This document shows positions 1-4,270 of a stretch of DNA of 5,071 nucleotides, piece after piece. Positions within the stretch are counted from its first letter, which is position 1. Every line of letters begins with the position of its first letter. The stretch is from Chloroflexota bacterium. Its GTDB lineage: Bacteria > Chloroflexota > Limnocylindria > Limnocylindrales > CSP1-4. Under the pieces are notes generated by a model. That model searched no databases, had not been told where the DNA came from, and saw only the letters and a list, made by a program, of their open reading frames with translations. Position numbers and translations under genes: made by a program. Location of the stretch: the NCBI GenBank assembly GCA_016200745.1, contig JACQEF010000251.1, positions 1 through 5,071 on the forward strand. Reading direction: 5' to 3'.

Positions 1-78
1 GCTTGCGGCGACATCCCCCCAGCCGAGTTCGAGGCCGCCTACCATCAGCGCCTACAGGCGACCGTCGAGGCCGCCTGA
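1..78 (+). CDS. IS3-family transposase (OrfB), C-terminal end only
   Basis: This is the last 25 codons of a gene that begins before the window. In frame 1 it reads ACGDIPPAEFEAAYHQRL and ends at TGA 76-78. The G-D-I-P-P-A-E-F-E-x-x-Y segment is the usual C-terminal end of IS3-family DDE transposases (OrfB, or the OrfAB fusion), just after the last catalytic glutamate of the rve domain; the catalytic residues themselves lie outside the window. The assignment is supported by a typical IS3 terminal inverted repeat 41 bases after the stop. Whether the copy is intact cannot be judged from here. The family call rests on a short stretch, so it is good but not certain. Confidence 0.75.
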   Translation, partial: ACGDIPPAEFEAAYHQRLQATVEAA

Positions 79-119
79 AATCCAATCAGCCGAGTCTCCA
101 CGAAACCCAGGGCGGTTCA
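1..119 (+). mobile_element. Right end of an IS3-family insertion sequence
   Basis: The transposase stop is followed by a short non-coding tail ending in GGGCGGTTCA at 110-119. Read from the outside on the minus strand this is TGAACCGCCCTGGGTTTCGT, which begins with TGAACCGCC and continues with a GGG-TTT-C-TGGAGA pattern as in many IS3-family inverted repeats of high-GC bacteria. The element boundary is therefore put at 119. The left end and any target-site duplication lie outside the window, so a complete element is not shown. Confidence 0.65.
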
Positions 120-192
120 CGTCGAGCGCTGCGCCGAGGATGGCGGTCGTCTCGCGTGTGCGGCCCACCGAACGCTCCGCGATGGGCACTAC
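120..192 (+). pseudogene. Orphaned 5' coding remnant (zinc-finger half) of the membrane-protein gene at 193
   Basis: From 121 the frame of the downstream gene already reads as protein: V-E-R-C-A-E-D-G-G-R-L-A-C-A-A-H, then a loop, then Y-V-C-Q-S-C. The C-x2-[CD]-G-x4-C-x2-H ... C-x2-C spacing looks like a small treble-clef/B-box-like zinc finger; an aspartate stands where a second cysteine would be usual. The frame contains no ATG, GTG, TTG or CTG between the IS stop codon at 78 and GTG 193, and GTG 193 is inside the finger. The natural start codon therefore lay in sequence now replaced by the IS. What is seen is the open frame and the cysteines; the zinc-binding role is inferred. Confidence 0.55.
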
Positions 193-690
193 GTGTGTCA
201 ATCGTGTGAGGACGAGGAGGAACAAGCCGCAGCGACCGCTCAGGCAGAGGAGCTTGCTCATATCACGCGCCAATACGGCGAGTCCCGACAACGGTGGCTG
301 TTCTGGGGCAACATCGCGACGATCGTGATCATGGCGATGGCGGTGCTCGGCACGCTCCAGAAGCCTTCGTCGTATAGGAGTGTCCTTGAGGCTGCACTCG
401 GCCTTCTCCTGGTCACGGCGATCGGGATCCTCTCGGTCTGGGCACTCGCGGATTCCGGAGGGTTCAGACACAAGACTTACGACCCGAAGTCCGCGAGGAG
501 GAAGGTCCTGTACTGGCTCGGGGCTTCGATCGGGTTGGCAGTCGGGATCGTCTTTGTCGTGATCGCGCTCATTGCGATGGCGGTGCTCGCAATCGGAGGC
601 AGCGTCGCCGGCGAGGAGATCAAGCGAGAGAAGGCCAAGAGCGTGATCCGTCAGGGTGTTCGAGAAGGCGTCGAGGACGCGTTTCGGTAG
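193..690 (+). CDS. Membrane protein with zinc-finger remnant and three TM helices, 5'-truncated by an IS
   Basis: I do not recognise a named family. From the first available start, GTG 193, the product is 165 aa. It starts in the last C-x2-C of a zinc finger (CQSC), followed by an acidic Glu/Ala-rich linker (residues 6-30). Hydrophobic segments follow at about 36-55, 64-86 and 106-136, and the tail is charged and probably helical (140-165, rich in K, R, E). The likely topology is a cytosolic zinc finger tethered to the membrane. The true gene began further upstream, since coding sequence is continuous back to about 121, directly against the IS end at 119. The gene has thus lost its start codon, promoter and part of its finger, and is probably silent or expressed only as this shortened form. 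The stop is 27 bases before yccF, so the two probably formed an operon. The reading frame is certain; the function is unknown. Confidence 0.6.
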   Translation: MCQSCEDEEEQAAATAQAEELAHITRQYGESRQRWLFWGNIATIVIMAMAVLGTLQKPSSYRSVLEAALGLLLVTAIGILSVWALADSGGFRHKTYDPKSARRKVLYWLGASIGLAVGIVFVVIALIAMAVLAIGGSVAGEEIKREKAKSVIRQGVREGVEDAFR

Positions 691-717
691 CAGGCTCGCG
701 GACCAACGGGAGTGGGA

Positions 718-1149
718 ATGTCTCAGCAGATGATGATCAGTCACCGGGACGGGCCGAACCTCCTGGTTCGCGCGGTGTGGTGGCTCCTGATCGGGTGGTG
801 GGCCTCAGGGATTGCCGTTGCGATCGCTTGGTTCGCCCTGATCACGATCATCGGCATTCCGCTCGGTATCTGGCTGATCAACCGCTTGCCGTCGGTCCTG
901 ACCCTGCGCCCCAGGACGAAGACCTGGACCCTTGGCGAGGACGCCAACGGTCGAAAGGTCATTACTGAGGCCGGACGTCGTCAAGCCGCGTGGTATTGGC
1001 GAGGCCACTGGTTCGTGCTCGTCGGTTGGTGGGCGTCGGCGATCTGGATGGGCCTTGCCTGGCTCATCCAGCTGACCATCGTCGGCATCCCAATCGCGCT
1101 GCTGATGTTCAATCGGACGCCCTTTGTGGCCTCTCTGTACCACTACTAG
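718..1149 (+). CDS. yccF: YccF-like inner-membrane protein (DUF307), two-repeat type
   Basis: A 143-aa protein made of two copies of the YccF/DUF307 unit. Repeat one is at about residues 18-63 (W-W-L-L-I-G-W-W-A-S, then L-I-T-I-I-G-I-P-L-G, then I-N-R-L-P-S-V-L-T-L). Repeat two is at about 95-140 (W-F-V-L-V-G-W-W-A-S, then L-T-I-V-G-I-P-I-A-L, then F-N-R-T-P-F-V). Each repeat supplies one or two membrane helices; a polar linker with R-P-R-T-K-T-W-T-L-G lies between them. Length and architecture match the family. The biochemical role of YccF is not established, although in other bacteria it often accompanies membrane transporters. The start ATG 718 is preferred to the in-frame GTG 712 because GGGAG at 708-712 is a properly spaced ribosome-binding site. 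It lies 27 bases after the truncated membrane-protein gene, so the upstream IS may have removed its natural promoter. Confidence 0.9.
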   Translation: MSQQMMISHRDGPNLLVRAVWWLLIGWWASGIAVAIAWFALITIIGIPLGIWLINRLPSVLTLRPRTKTWTLGEDANGRKVITEAGRRQAAWYWRGHWFVLVGWWASAIWMGLAWLIQLTIVGIPIALLMFNRTPFVASLYHY

Positions 1150-1255
1150 GAGCCGCCAAAGGACCGAGATATCCGCAGACCGACAGTCCGTCGACGAGGT
1201 CTTGCTCGACGACCTAGGCCCGGCACGCTTGGGTCAGCGATCTCGCCGATTGCCC
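1150..1255. other. Convergent intergenic region, no clear terminator
   Basis: This 106-bp gap separates the 3' ends of yccF (plus strand) and the RelE-type toxin (minus strand). It holds weak inverted repeats (CGTCGA 1189-1194 with TCGACG 1206-1211; AGGTC 1197-1201 with GACCT 1211-1215), but these compete with one another and neither is followed by a T-run on either strand. One of them may act as a weak bidirectional terminator, but the sequence does not show it. Confidence 0.3.
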
Positions 1256-1513
1256 TCACGACGGTATCCGGGCGCCGATGACCAAGACCTCGAGGCGATC
1301 GACGTCGATCGCGTAGATGGCGCGATAGTCACCAACGCGGATGCGCCACAGTCGGGACTCCGTACCTGTAAGGAGGACGGCACCGCGAGGCCGAGGCTCC
1401 GACCCGAGCCCGTCCACCGCGCGCCGGATCCGGCGTTGGTGTGCCGGCGTGAGCTTCGCGAGTGCGTCTTGGGCTGACGCCGCGAACGCGATCTGGTAGC
1501 GCCGGTCGGCCAC
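1256..1513 (-). CDS. RelE/ParE-superfamily toxin, possibly C-terminally truncated
   Basis: An 85-aa protein of the RelE/ParE fold. Visible marks are Y-Q-I-A-F near the start, A-L-A-K-L-T and the basic helix H-Q-R-R-I-R-R-A-V (17-33), then P-R-P-R-G-A-V-L-L-T-G (40-50) and W-R-I-R-V-G-D-Y-R-A-I-Y (56-67). RelE-like members are ribosome-dependent mRNA endonucleases and ParE-like members act on gyrase; the sequence does not settle which this is. It starts with GTG 1513, 15 bases after the antitoxin stop, as expected for the second gene of a TA operon. Oddity: the family usually ends V-L-x-V-R-x-G-H-R-x-x-V-Y, with catalytic residues in that tail, while this one ends V-L-V-I-G-A-R-I-P-S and stops. 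It may be a frameshifted, weakened toxin. The family call is secure; activity is doubtful. Confidence 0.85.
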   Translation of the reverse strand: MADRRYQIAFAASAQDALAKLTPAHQRRIRRAVDGLGSEPRPRGAVLLTGTESRLWRIRVGDYRAIYAIDVDRLEVLVIGARIPS

Positions 1514-1528
1514 GCGACCTGCCCTGGC

Positions 1529-1810
1529 CTAGAGACCTAGCTCGCGCTTGACCTGCTCCCACGGGATGGCCGGCGTGCGCTCGAGTTCCGCTAGCGCTTC
1601 GTTCGCCATCCGGATATCGAACTCGTCCTCCGCGCGCTCGAGGAATTCGACCTGCTCCACCGGGATGATCGCCGCCACCGGCTTGCCTCGGCGCGTCACG
1701 AGCACCCGCTCATTCCGGTACGCCACGCGATTGACGACGTCGGCGAAGGTCTCACGCGCCTCGCTGACGCTGATGTGTCCGCCTTCGTGCTCGTCTGCCG
1801 TCTTGTACAT
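1529..1810 (-). CDS. Phd/YefM-family antitoxin
   Basis: A 93-aa antitoxin that should neutralise the RelE/ParE-type toxin encoded immediately downstream and repress its own operon. The N-terminal DNA-binding fold is clear: I-S-V-S-E-A-R-E-T-F-A-D-V-V-N-R-V (13-29), then V-L-V-T-R-R-G-K-P-V-A-A-I-I-P (36-50) and V-E-Q-V-E-F-L-E-R (51-59). The acidic, poorly structured tail (about 60-93, P-W-E-Q-V-K-R-E near the end) is the usual toxin-binding part. The frame is open to 2014, but upstream of 1810 it runs out of frame through an SRPBCC remnant, so ATG 1810 is chosen; the Phd fold begins 12 residues later. There is no Shine-Dalgarno sequence. Instead a promoter ends 9 bases before the ATG, suggesting a leaderless message. 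TGTACA overlaps the start codon and is likely part of the operator. Confidence 0.9.
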   Translation of the reverse strand: MYKTADEHEGGHISVSEARETFADVVNRVAYRNERVLVTRRGKPVAAIIPVEQVEFLERAEDEFDIRMANEALAELERTPAIPWEQVKRELGL

Positions 1811-1827
1811 TTCGTACGGACGGTACG
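1804..1827. promoter_or_regulatory. Candidate YefM operator: three GTAC palindromes at 9-bp spacing
   Basis: TGTACA (1804-1809), CGTACG (1813-1818) and GGTACG (1822-1827) place a GTAC core at 1805, 1814 and 1823, exactly 9 bp apart. They cover the antitoxin start codon, the region downstream of the -10, and the -10 element. From memory, the E. coli YefM-YoeB operator is built from repeated palindromes with the same TGTACA core, with a different (about 12-bp) spacing. The pattern is seen; binding by this antitoxin is inferred. Confidence 0.55.
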
Positions 1828-1848
1828 CTCGCTCGTGCCGCCGGTCAA
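1820..1848 (-). promoter_or_regulatory. Predicted sigma70-type promoter of the YefM/RelE operon
   Basis: On the minus strand TTGACC (1848-1843) is followed by a 17-bp spacer and TACCGT (1825-1820), which keeps the T, A and final T of the -10 consensus. The ATG lies at 1810, 9 bases after the -10, so transcription would begin on or within about three bases of the start codon. This fits the lack of a ribosome-binding site and predicts a leaderless message. Confidence 0.5.
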
Positions 1849-1870
1849 GGCCGGTCGGCGCCGTCACGCA

Positions 1871-1882
1871 GGCGCCGGCGCC
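1871..1882. repeat. 12-bp perfect palindrome at the edge of the duplicated segment
   Basis: GGCGCCGGCGCC is self-complementary over all 12 bases and spans the point (1880) where similarity to the second SRPBCC copy stops. In GC-rich DNA such palindromes arise often by chance, so only its position at the breakpoint makes it worth noting. Confidence 0.4.
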
Positions 1883-1968
1883 TCCGCAGCGGTCTTCAGG
1901 CTGTCGGCGAAGAGGTTGAAGGACTCGGTCAGGTCCGGGATCGCCTTCGTGAACACTCCGGCCCGGAG
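1880..1968. repeat. Direct repeat, copy A (SRPBCC gene tail)
   Basis: Aligned by eye without gaps to 4286-4374 (constant offset of 2406), 84 of 89 positions agree; differences are at 1891, 1893, 1917, 1954 and 1964. Similarity stops sharply on both sides. The two copies have the same orientation and could recombine to delete the 2.4 kb between them. Confidence 0.85.
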
Positions 1969-2001
1969 AGGTCGCCGATGCTGAGTGGTGCCGCCCCGCG
2001 G

Positions 2002-3300
2002 TCATCGTTTCCACGGGTCGAGACGTCGCAGGAGCGCGTCGCGCTCGGCGATCGGTCGGGCGTTGAACGCGTCGACCCAGCGGTCGACCGAGGCCTGGTC
2101 GAGCGGATTGACTCCGTCGGCCAGCATCGCGTTGCCGAGCAGCTTCGCCGGCCCGAATTCGTCCGCGTCGGTCATCGCTTGCCGGAATTCCGGCGCGAAC
2201 TGATCGACCGCCTCCTCAGTCTCGACGATCCAGCGCTCCTCGAGCCGGCGCTTCAGGAGCGCGAATCGGACCCAGGCGCGAAGCACCGCCGGCAGCTGCG
2301 CGACGGCGCCCAGGCCGAGCGAGACTTTGCGTGGCAGGTAGTCCAGCAGGAATTGCTCGACGACGATCGGGCTCCAGCGGAAGGGGTCCTCGCCGAGGTA
2401 GTCGCACACGTAGTCGAGGCAGTGGCTGACGATGATGTCGGCCTCTGAGTGGTCCGTCAGGGCACTCGCGGAGAGGAACTCGGCGGCGATCGCCTCCCGC
2501 TCGCTGTCGTCCGGCGGCCCGGGCGGTTCGGCCGGCGGCGCCACTGGCAGCCGGCGCATTCGGGCGAGGACCAGGGCGCGGAACTGCCTGAACTCGGGGG
2601 TCCAGTCGTTGTCGAGGTAGAGGTCCCCGTTCGCGATCGCGTCGACCACGCGTCGGGCCATGACGCCGGGTTCGGCGTCAACGGCACGCACTCCATCCTC
2701 GACGACGATTAGGGTCCGAGGGTCTCCATCGGAATAGCCCACGAAGGCGTCCTTGATGATCTCCCCCATGGCCTTGTCGTACAGGGCGTTCACGATGTGC
2801 GGCGTTCGACCCGGATAGCGGAACGTCGCGTAGTAGGCCTCGTGGTCGCCGAACACGTCGAGCAGCATCCAGGCGCTCTCGAAGGCGACGGAGCCCAGCT
2901 CGGCGGCCCAGGCCGGGACCGCAATCCCAAGGGCCCGGAGACGATCCGCCGCGTCCCGGGCGTCAGCAGCGATCGCCTCCACGTCCGTGACGGCGGCGAG
3001 CGCCTCCAGCACGGCCAGGCCCTCGCGATCAGCCCGGCGTTCGGCCCGCCGCACGACCTCCGGCCAGAGCCGCGTCTCCAGCTCGTCCCTGGCCTGGAGC
3101 GGGCCGTCGATCTTGTAGAAGTTCCCGATGATCGAGCTCGCCCACGCCTCAGCCTCGAGGGGGTCGTCCAACTCGAGCAGCTCCCGTCCACCCCGCACGA
3201 CGATATTGGCGAGATCGCCGATCGACGGCGGCCGCGGAGATCGAGCCCCGCCCGCGCTCACCGGCCCGCGACGGCCTGCCCTGCTCCGACCGCGGGCCAT
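2002..3300 (-). CDS. Conserved actinobacterial-type protein of unknown function, 432 aa
   Basis: I do not recognise a named domain, though the style (A-E-A-W-A-S-S-I-I-G-N-F-Y; H-C-L-D-Y-V-C-D-Y-L; S-P-I-V-V-E-Q-F-L-L-D-Y-L-P-R-K-V; L-R-A-W-V-R-F-A) is that of a family of uncharacterised high-GC proteins. Visible parts: a basic, probably disordered N-terminus (1-26); a helical region (27-150); a central segment with P-H-I-V-N-A-L-Y-D-K-A-M-G-E-I-I-K-D-A-F (167-186); a Pro-rich linker (251-264); and a helical C-terminal domain (265-432). No signal peptide or membrane helix is seen, so it is probably cytosolic. The frame is open to 3798, but ATG 3300 is chosen because GGAGGA (3310-3305) sits at ideal distance and further upstream the frame overlaps the PIN gene. 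The start overlaps the stop of a possible small ORF (TGATG). The stop lies 33 bases before the SRPBCC fragment. Placement inside the duplicated-tail interval suggests accessory cargo; the function is unknown. Confidence 0.8.
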   Translation of the reverse strand: MARGRSRAGRRGPVSAGGARSPRPPSIGDLANIVVRGGRELLELDDPLEAEAWASSIIGNFYKIDGPLQARDELETRLWPEVVRRAERRADREGLAVLEALAAVTDVEAIAADARDAADRLRALGIAVPAWAAELGSVAFESAWMLLDVFGDHEAYYATFRYPGRTPHIVNALYDKAMGEIIKDAFVGYSDGDPRTLIVVEDGVRAVDAEPGVMARRVVDAIANGDLYLDNDWTPEFRQFRALVLARMRRLPVAPPAEPPGPPDDSEREAIAAEFLSASALTDHSEADIIVSHCLDYVCDYLGEDPFRWSPIVVEQFLLDYLPRKVSLGLGAVAQLPAVLRAWVRFALLKRRLEERWIVETEEAVDQFAPEFRQAMTDADEFGPAKLLGNAMLADGVNPLDQASVDRWVDAFNARPIAERDALLRRLDPWKR

Positions 3301-3458
3301 CAGGTCCTCCGATGGGCCGGCTGGGCGGCATGCCCGCTTGGCTGTTGGTGCGGCGGGGCGTGGGAAGGTTCCGGGGGCATCGCCTTGACGCGCCTCGCAG
3401 CGAGAGCGAAGGGCAGGAGGCAGGGATCGGCGGGCTTCTCGATCGTGCCCTCGGGCAA
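3300..3458 (-). CDS. Possible small ORF (52 aa) coupled to the 432-aa gene, doubtful
   Basis: Between the PIN toxin and the 432-aa gene lie 232 bp. One minus-strand frame is open across them and ends in TGA (3302-3300), overlapping the ATG of the 432-aa gene as TGATG, a usual sign of translational coupling. A TTG at 3458 is preceded by GGAGGGAG (3470-3463), the best purine-rich site in the gap. The product would be basic and Pro-rich, beginning L-P-E-G-T-I-E-K-P-A-D-P, with no domain I recognise. In GC-rich DNA open frames and purine runs are common, so this may be only a leader region. The rest of the gap shows no convincing terminator or promoter. Confidence 0.25.
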   Translation of the reverse strand: MPEGTIEKPADPCLLPFALAARRVKAMPPEPSHAPPHQQPSGHAAQPAHRRT

Positions 3459-3532
3459 GAGGCTCCCTCCCCCTTCGTGCCAGCTCAGGTGGCGTGGACC
3501 GACGGCTGATGGGAGTGTAGCGACGAAGCGAC

Positions 3533-3976
3533 CTATTGGGGTGGCGAGTGCACGCGCGAGTCTCCCAATCGGACGACTTCGACGCCTTCGTTCTGCGCTG
3601 CCAGCGCCAGGGGCGGATCGGACGTCGCGAGCGGCTCGTTGAGCGACATCGCGGTCGCCAACGCGACGCAATCGGCCATGGACAGAGGTGCCGACCGCCG
3701 ATCGTAGAGCCTGGCGTGGAGTTCGCCTGCGTGGGCGCCAAGGTCGGCGTCGACTGGCACGATCCGTAGGCCGCCCGCCTCGAGCAGCTGCAGGGCATCC
3801 ATCGTCGCGGCTGCGGACCGCCCGTAGATCCGGGTCAGGACATCGATGACTTCAGCGAGATTGAGGGCGCTGATGTGCGCGGCCTGCGTGGGACTCCGTA
3901 GCTCTCGCTCCACGTCTGCAGCCGCCGGCTCATCGAGCAAGAGGGCGACGATTGCTTGAGCGTCGAAAAACGTCAG
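3533..3976 (-). CDS. PIN-domain ribonuclease toxin (VapC-like), CTG start
   Basis: A 147-aa PIN-domain protein. VapC-like toxins are Mg-dependent RNases that cut tRNA, rRNA or mRNA. The four acidic positions are in place: D5 (M-T-F-F-D-A-Q-A-I-V-A-L-L), E42 (S-A-L-N-L-A-E-V), D102 (S-M-A-D-C-V-A-L-A) and D120 (A-T-S-D-P-P-L-A). The first standard alternative start, TTG 3940, would delete the first beta-strand and D5. Reading upstream, the family N-terminus begins exactly at CTG 3976-3974, which overlaps the antitoxin stop as CTGA, with GAGG (3988-3985) eight bases before it. CTG is therefore taken as the start. The overlap implies translational coupling to the AbrB-type antitoxin. The total length is normal for the family. 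The identity of the toxin fold is secure; the RNA target is unknown. Confidence 0.85.
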   Translation of the reverse strand: MTFFDAQAIVALLLDEPAAADVERELRSPTQAAHISALNLAEVIDVLTRIYGRSAAATMDALQLLEAGGLRIVPVDADLGAHAGELHARLYDRRSAPLSMADCVALATAMSLNEPLATSDPPLALAAQNEGVEVVRLGDSRVHSPPQ

Positions 3977-4230
3977 CGCGTCGCCCTCGGCGTGGCGGCC
4001 GTCTCCCGTTCCTCTTGACGGGTCTGCTGGCGCGCGTCAGCCGTCGTCGGTTCGTCGCCGCCATTGGCCCGCAGCGCGCCCCGTGCAGCGCCGATGGGGT
4101 CCTCGGGAATTGGCCGGAAGACCAGCTCGCTGCCGCGGTCGTCGACGAGGACTCGATTGGTTCCCCACCGGTGGCGAACCTCGGCCGGGATCGAGACCTG
4201 GCCGCCTTTGGAGATCGTCGCCTGCCTCAT
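3973..4230 (-). CDS. AbrB/SpoVT-MazE-type antitoxin (VapB-like)
   Basis: An 85-aa protein opening with the swapped-hairpin AbrB fold: M-R-Q-A-T-I-S-K-G-G-Q-V-S-I-P-A-E-V-R-H-R-W-G (1-23), then V-L-V-D-D-R-G-S-E-L-V-F-R-P (28-41). The charged, low-complexity tail (45-85, rich in A, T, R, E) would wrap the toxin. It should bind the PIN toxin encoded next and repress its own promoter. ATG 4242 gives four extra residues (MLPL), but ATG 4230 is preferred: the fold starts there, and a TTGACA/TATGCT promoter places the transcription start on that A. ATG 4242 would overlap the -10. No Shine-Dalgarno sequence precedes 4230, fitting a leaderless message. The stop overlaps the toxin CTG start. A longer form made from read-through of the SRPBCC message (4242, three bases after its stop) is possible. 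Confidence 0.85.
   Translation of the reverse strand: MRQATISKGGQVSIPAEVRHRWGTNRVLVDDRGSELVFRPIPEDPIGAARGALRANGGDEPTTADARQQTRQEERETAATPRATR
3985..3988 (-). promoter_or_regulatory. Ribosome-binding site supporting the CTG start of the PIN toxin
   Basis: On the minus strand GAGG lies 8 bases before CTG 3976, inside the end of the antitoxin gene. TTG 3940 has no comparable site (the bases before it read G-T-C-G-C-C-C-T-C). With the PIN N-terminal motif, this decides the start. Confidence 0.55.
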
Positions 4231-4270
4231 GAGCGGGAGCATAACTCATGAAGATCGGCTGTCAACATGA
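4227..4270. promoter_or_regulatory. Candidate AbrB-antitoxin operator: three TCATGA-like sites at 19-bp spacing
   Basis: TCATGA at 4227-4232 (within the perfect palindrome CTCATGAG 4226-4233), TCATGA at 4246-4251 and ACATGA at 4265-4270 begin exactly 19 bp apart. Relative to the predicted promoter they fall on the transcription start, in the -35/-10 spacer and at the -35 edge, which is where a repressor would act. The periodicity is directly visible; the binding is inferred. Part of the pattern comes from Met codons and the SRPBCC gene end, so chance remains possible. Confidence 0.45.
4238..4265 (-). promoter_or_regulatory. Predicted sigma70-type promoter of the AbrB-PIN operon
   Basis: On the minus strand a perfect TTGACA (4265-4260) is followed by a 16-bp spacer and TATGCT (4243-4238). 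The promoter lies within the last codons of the SRPBCC gene. Seven bases after the -10 comes ATG 4230, so a leaderless antitoxin message is expected. It lets the TA pair be transcribed apart from the upstream SRPBCC operon. Confidence 0.55.

Larger units (their letters stand above)
1864..1968 (-). pseudogene. 3'-terminal fragment of an SRPBCC gene (copy of residues about 110-139)
   Basis: In one minus-strand frame this reads L-R-A-G-V-F-T-K-A-I-P-D-L-T-E-S-F-N-L-F-A-D-S-L-K-T, then A-A-E-A-P-A-P-A and TGA (1866-1864). It matches residues 110-139 of the intact SRPBCC protein encoded at 4246-4701, with the frame preserved and few substitutions (L to R, H to N, A to T). There is no start codon context, and the rest of the gene is absent: just upstream are 33 bases and then the stop of the 432-aa gene. 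It is a gene tail, not a gene. It sits directly before the YefM promoter, mirroring the intact SRPBCC gene that lies directly before the AbrB antitoxin. Confidence 0.75.

Noticed and set aside
331..590. Repeated GCGATGGCGGTGCTCG at about 333-348 and 574-589
   Set aside because: Both encode Ala-Met-Ala-Val-Leu in membrane helices; the repeat is explained by hydrophobic coding sequence with biased codons.
52..744. 230-aa minus-strand open frame
   Set aside because: It lies antisense to the IS junction, the membrane-protein gene and the start of yccF, and its sequence is a low-complexity R/D/P-rich shadow without a ribosome-binding site.
1189..1215. Rho-independent terminator between yccF and the RelE toxin
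   Set aside because: Arms are only 5-6 bp, overlap each other and have no T-run on either strand.
1811..2014. N-terminal extension of the YefM antitoxin to 161 aa
   Set aside because: The added part is the SRPBCC fragment read in the wrong frame; promoter and operator-like sites lie immediately before ATG 1810.
3514..3519. TACACT on the minus strand as a -10 for the 432-aa gene
   Set aside because: No acceptable -35 lies 16-18 bp upstream, so it is not supported as a promoter.
2797..3642. 281-aa plus-strand open frame
   Set aside because: Antisense to the 432-aa gene; composition is typical of a GC-rich shadow frame, with no motif.
3301..3798. Upstream extension of the 432-aa gene to a 598-aa protein
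   Set aside because: The extra N-terminus overlaps the PIN toxin in another frame, is Arg/Ser/Pro-rich with no fold signals, and a strong GGAGGA site precedes ATG 3300.
4231..4242. AbrB antitoxin start at ATG 4242
   Set aside because: The predicted -10 overlaps this ATG and the family fold begins at ATG 4230; kept only as an alternative for read-through transcripts.
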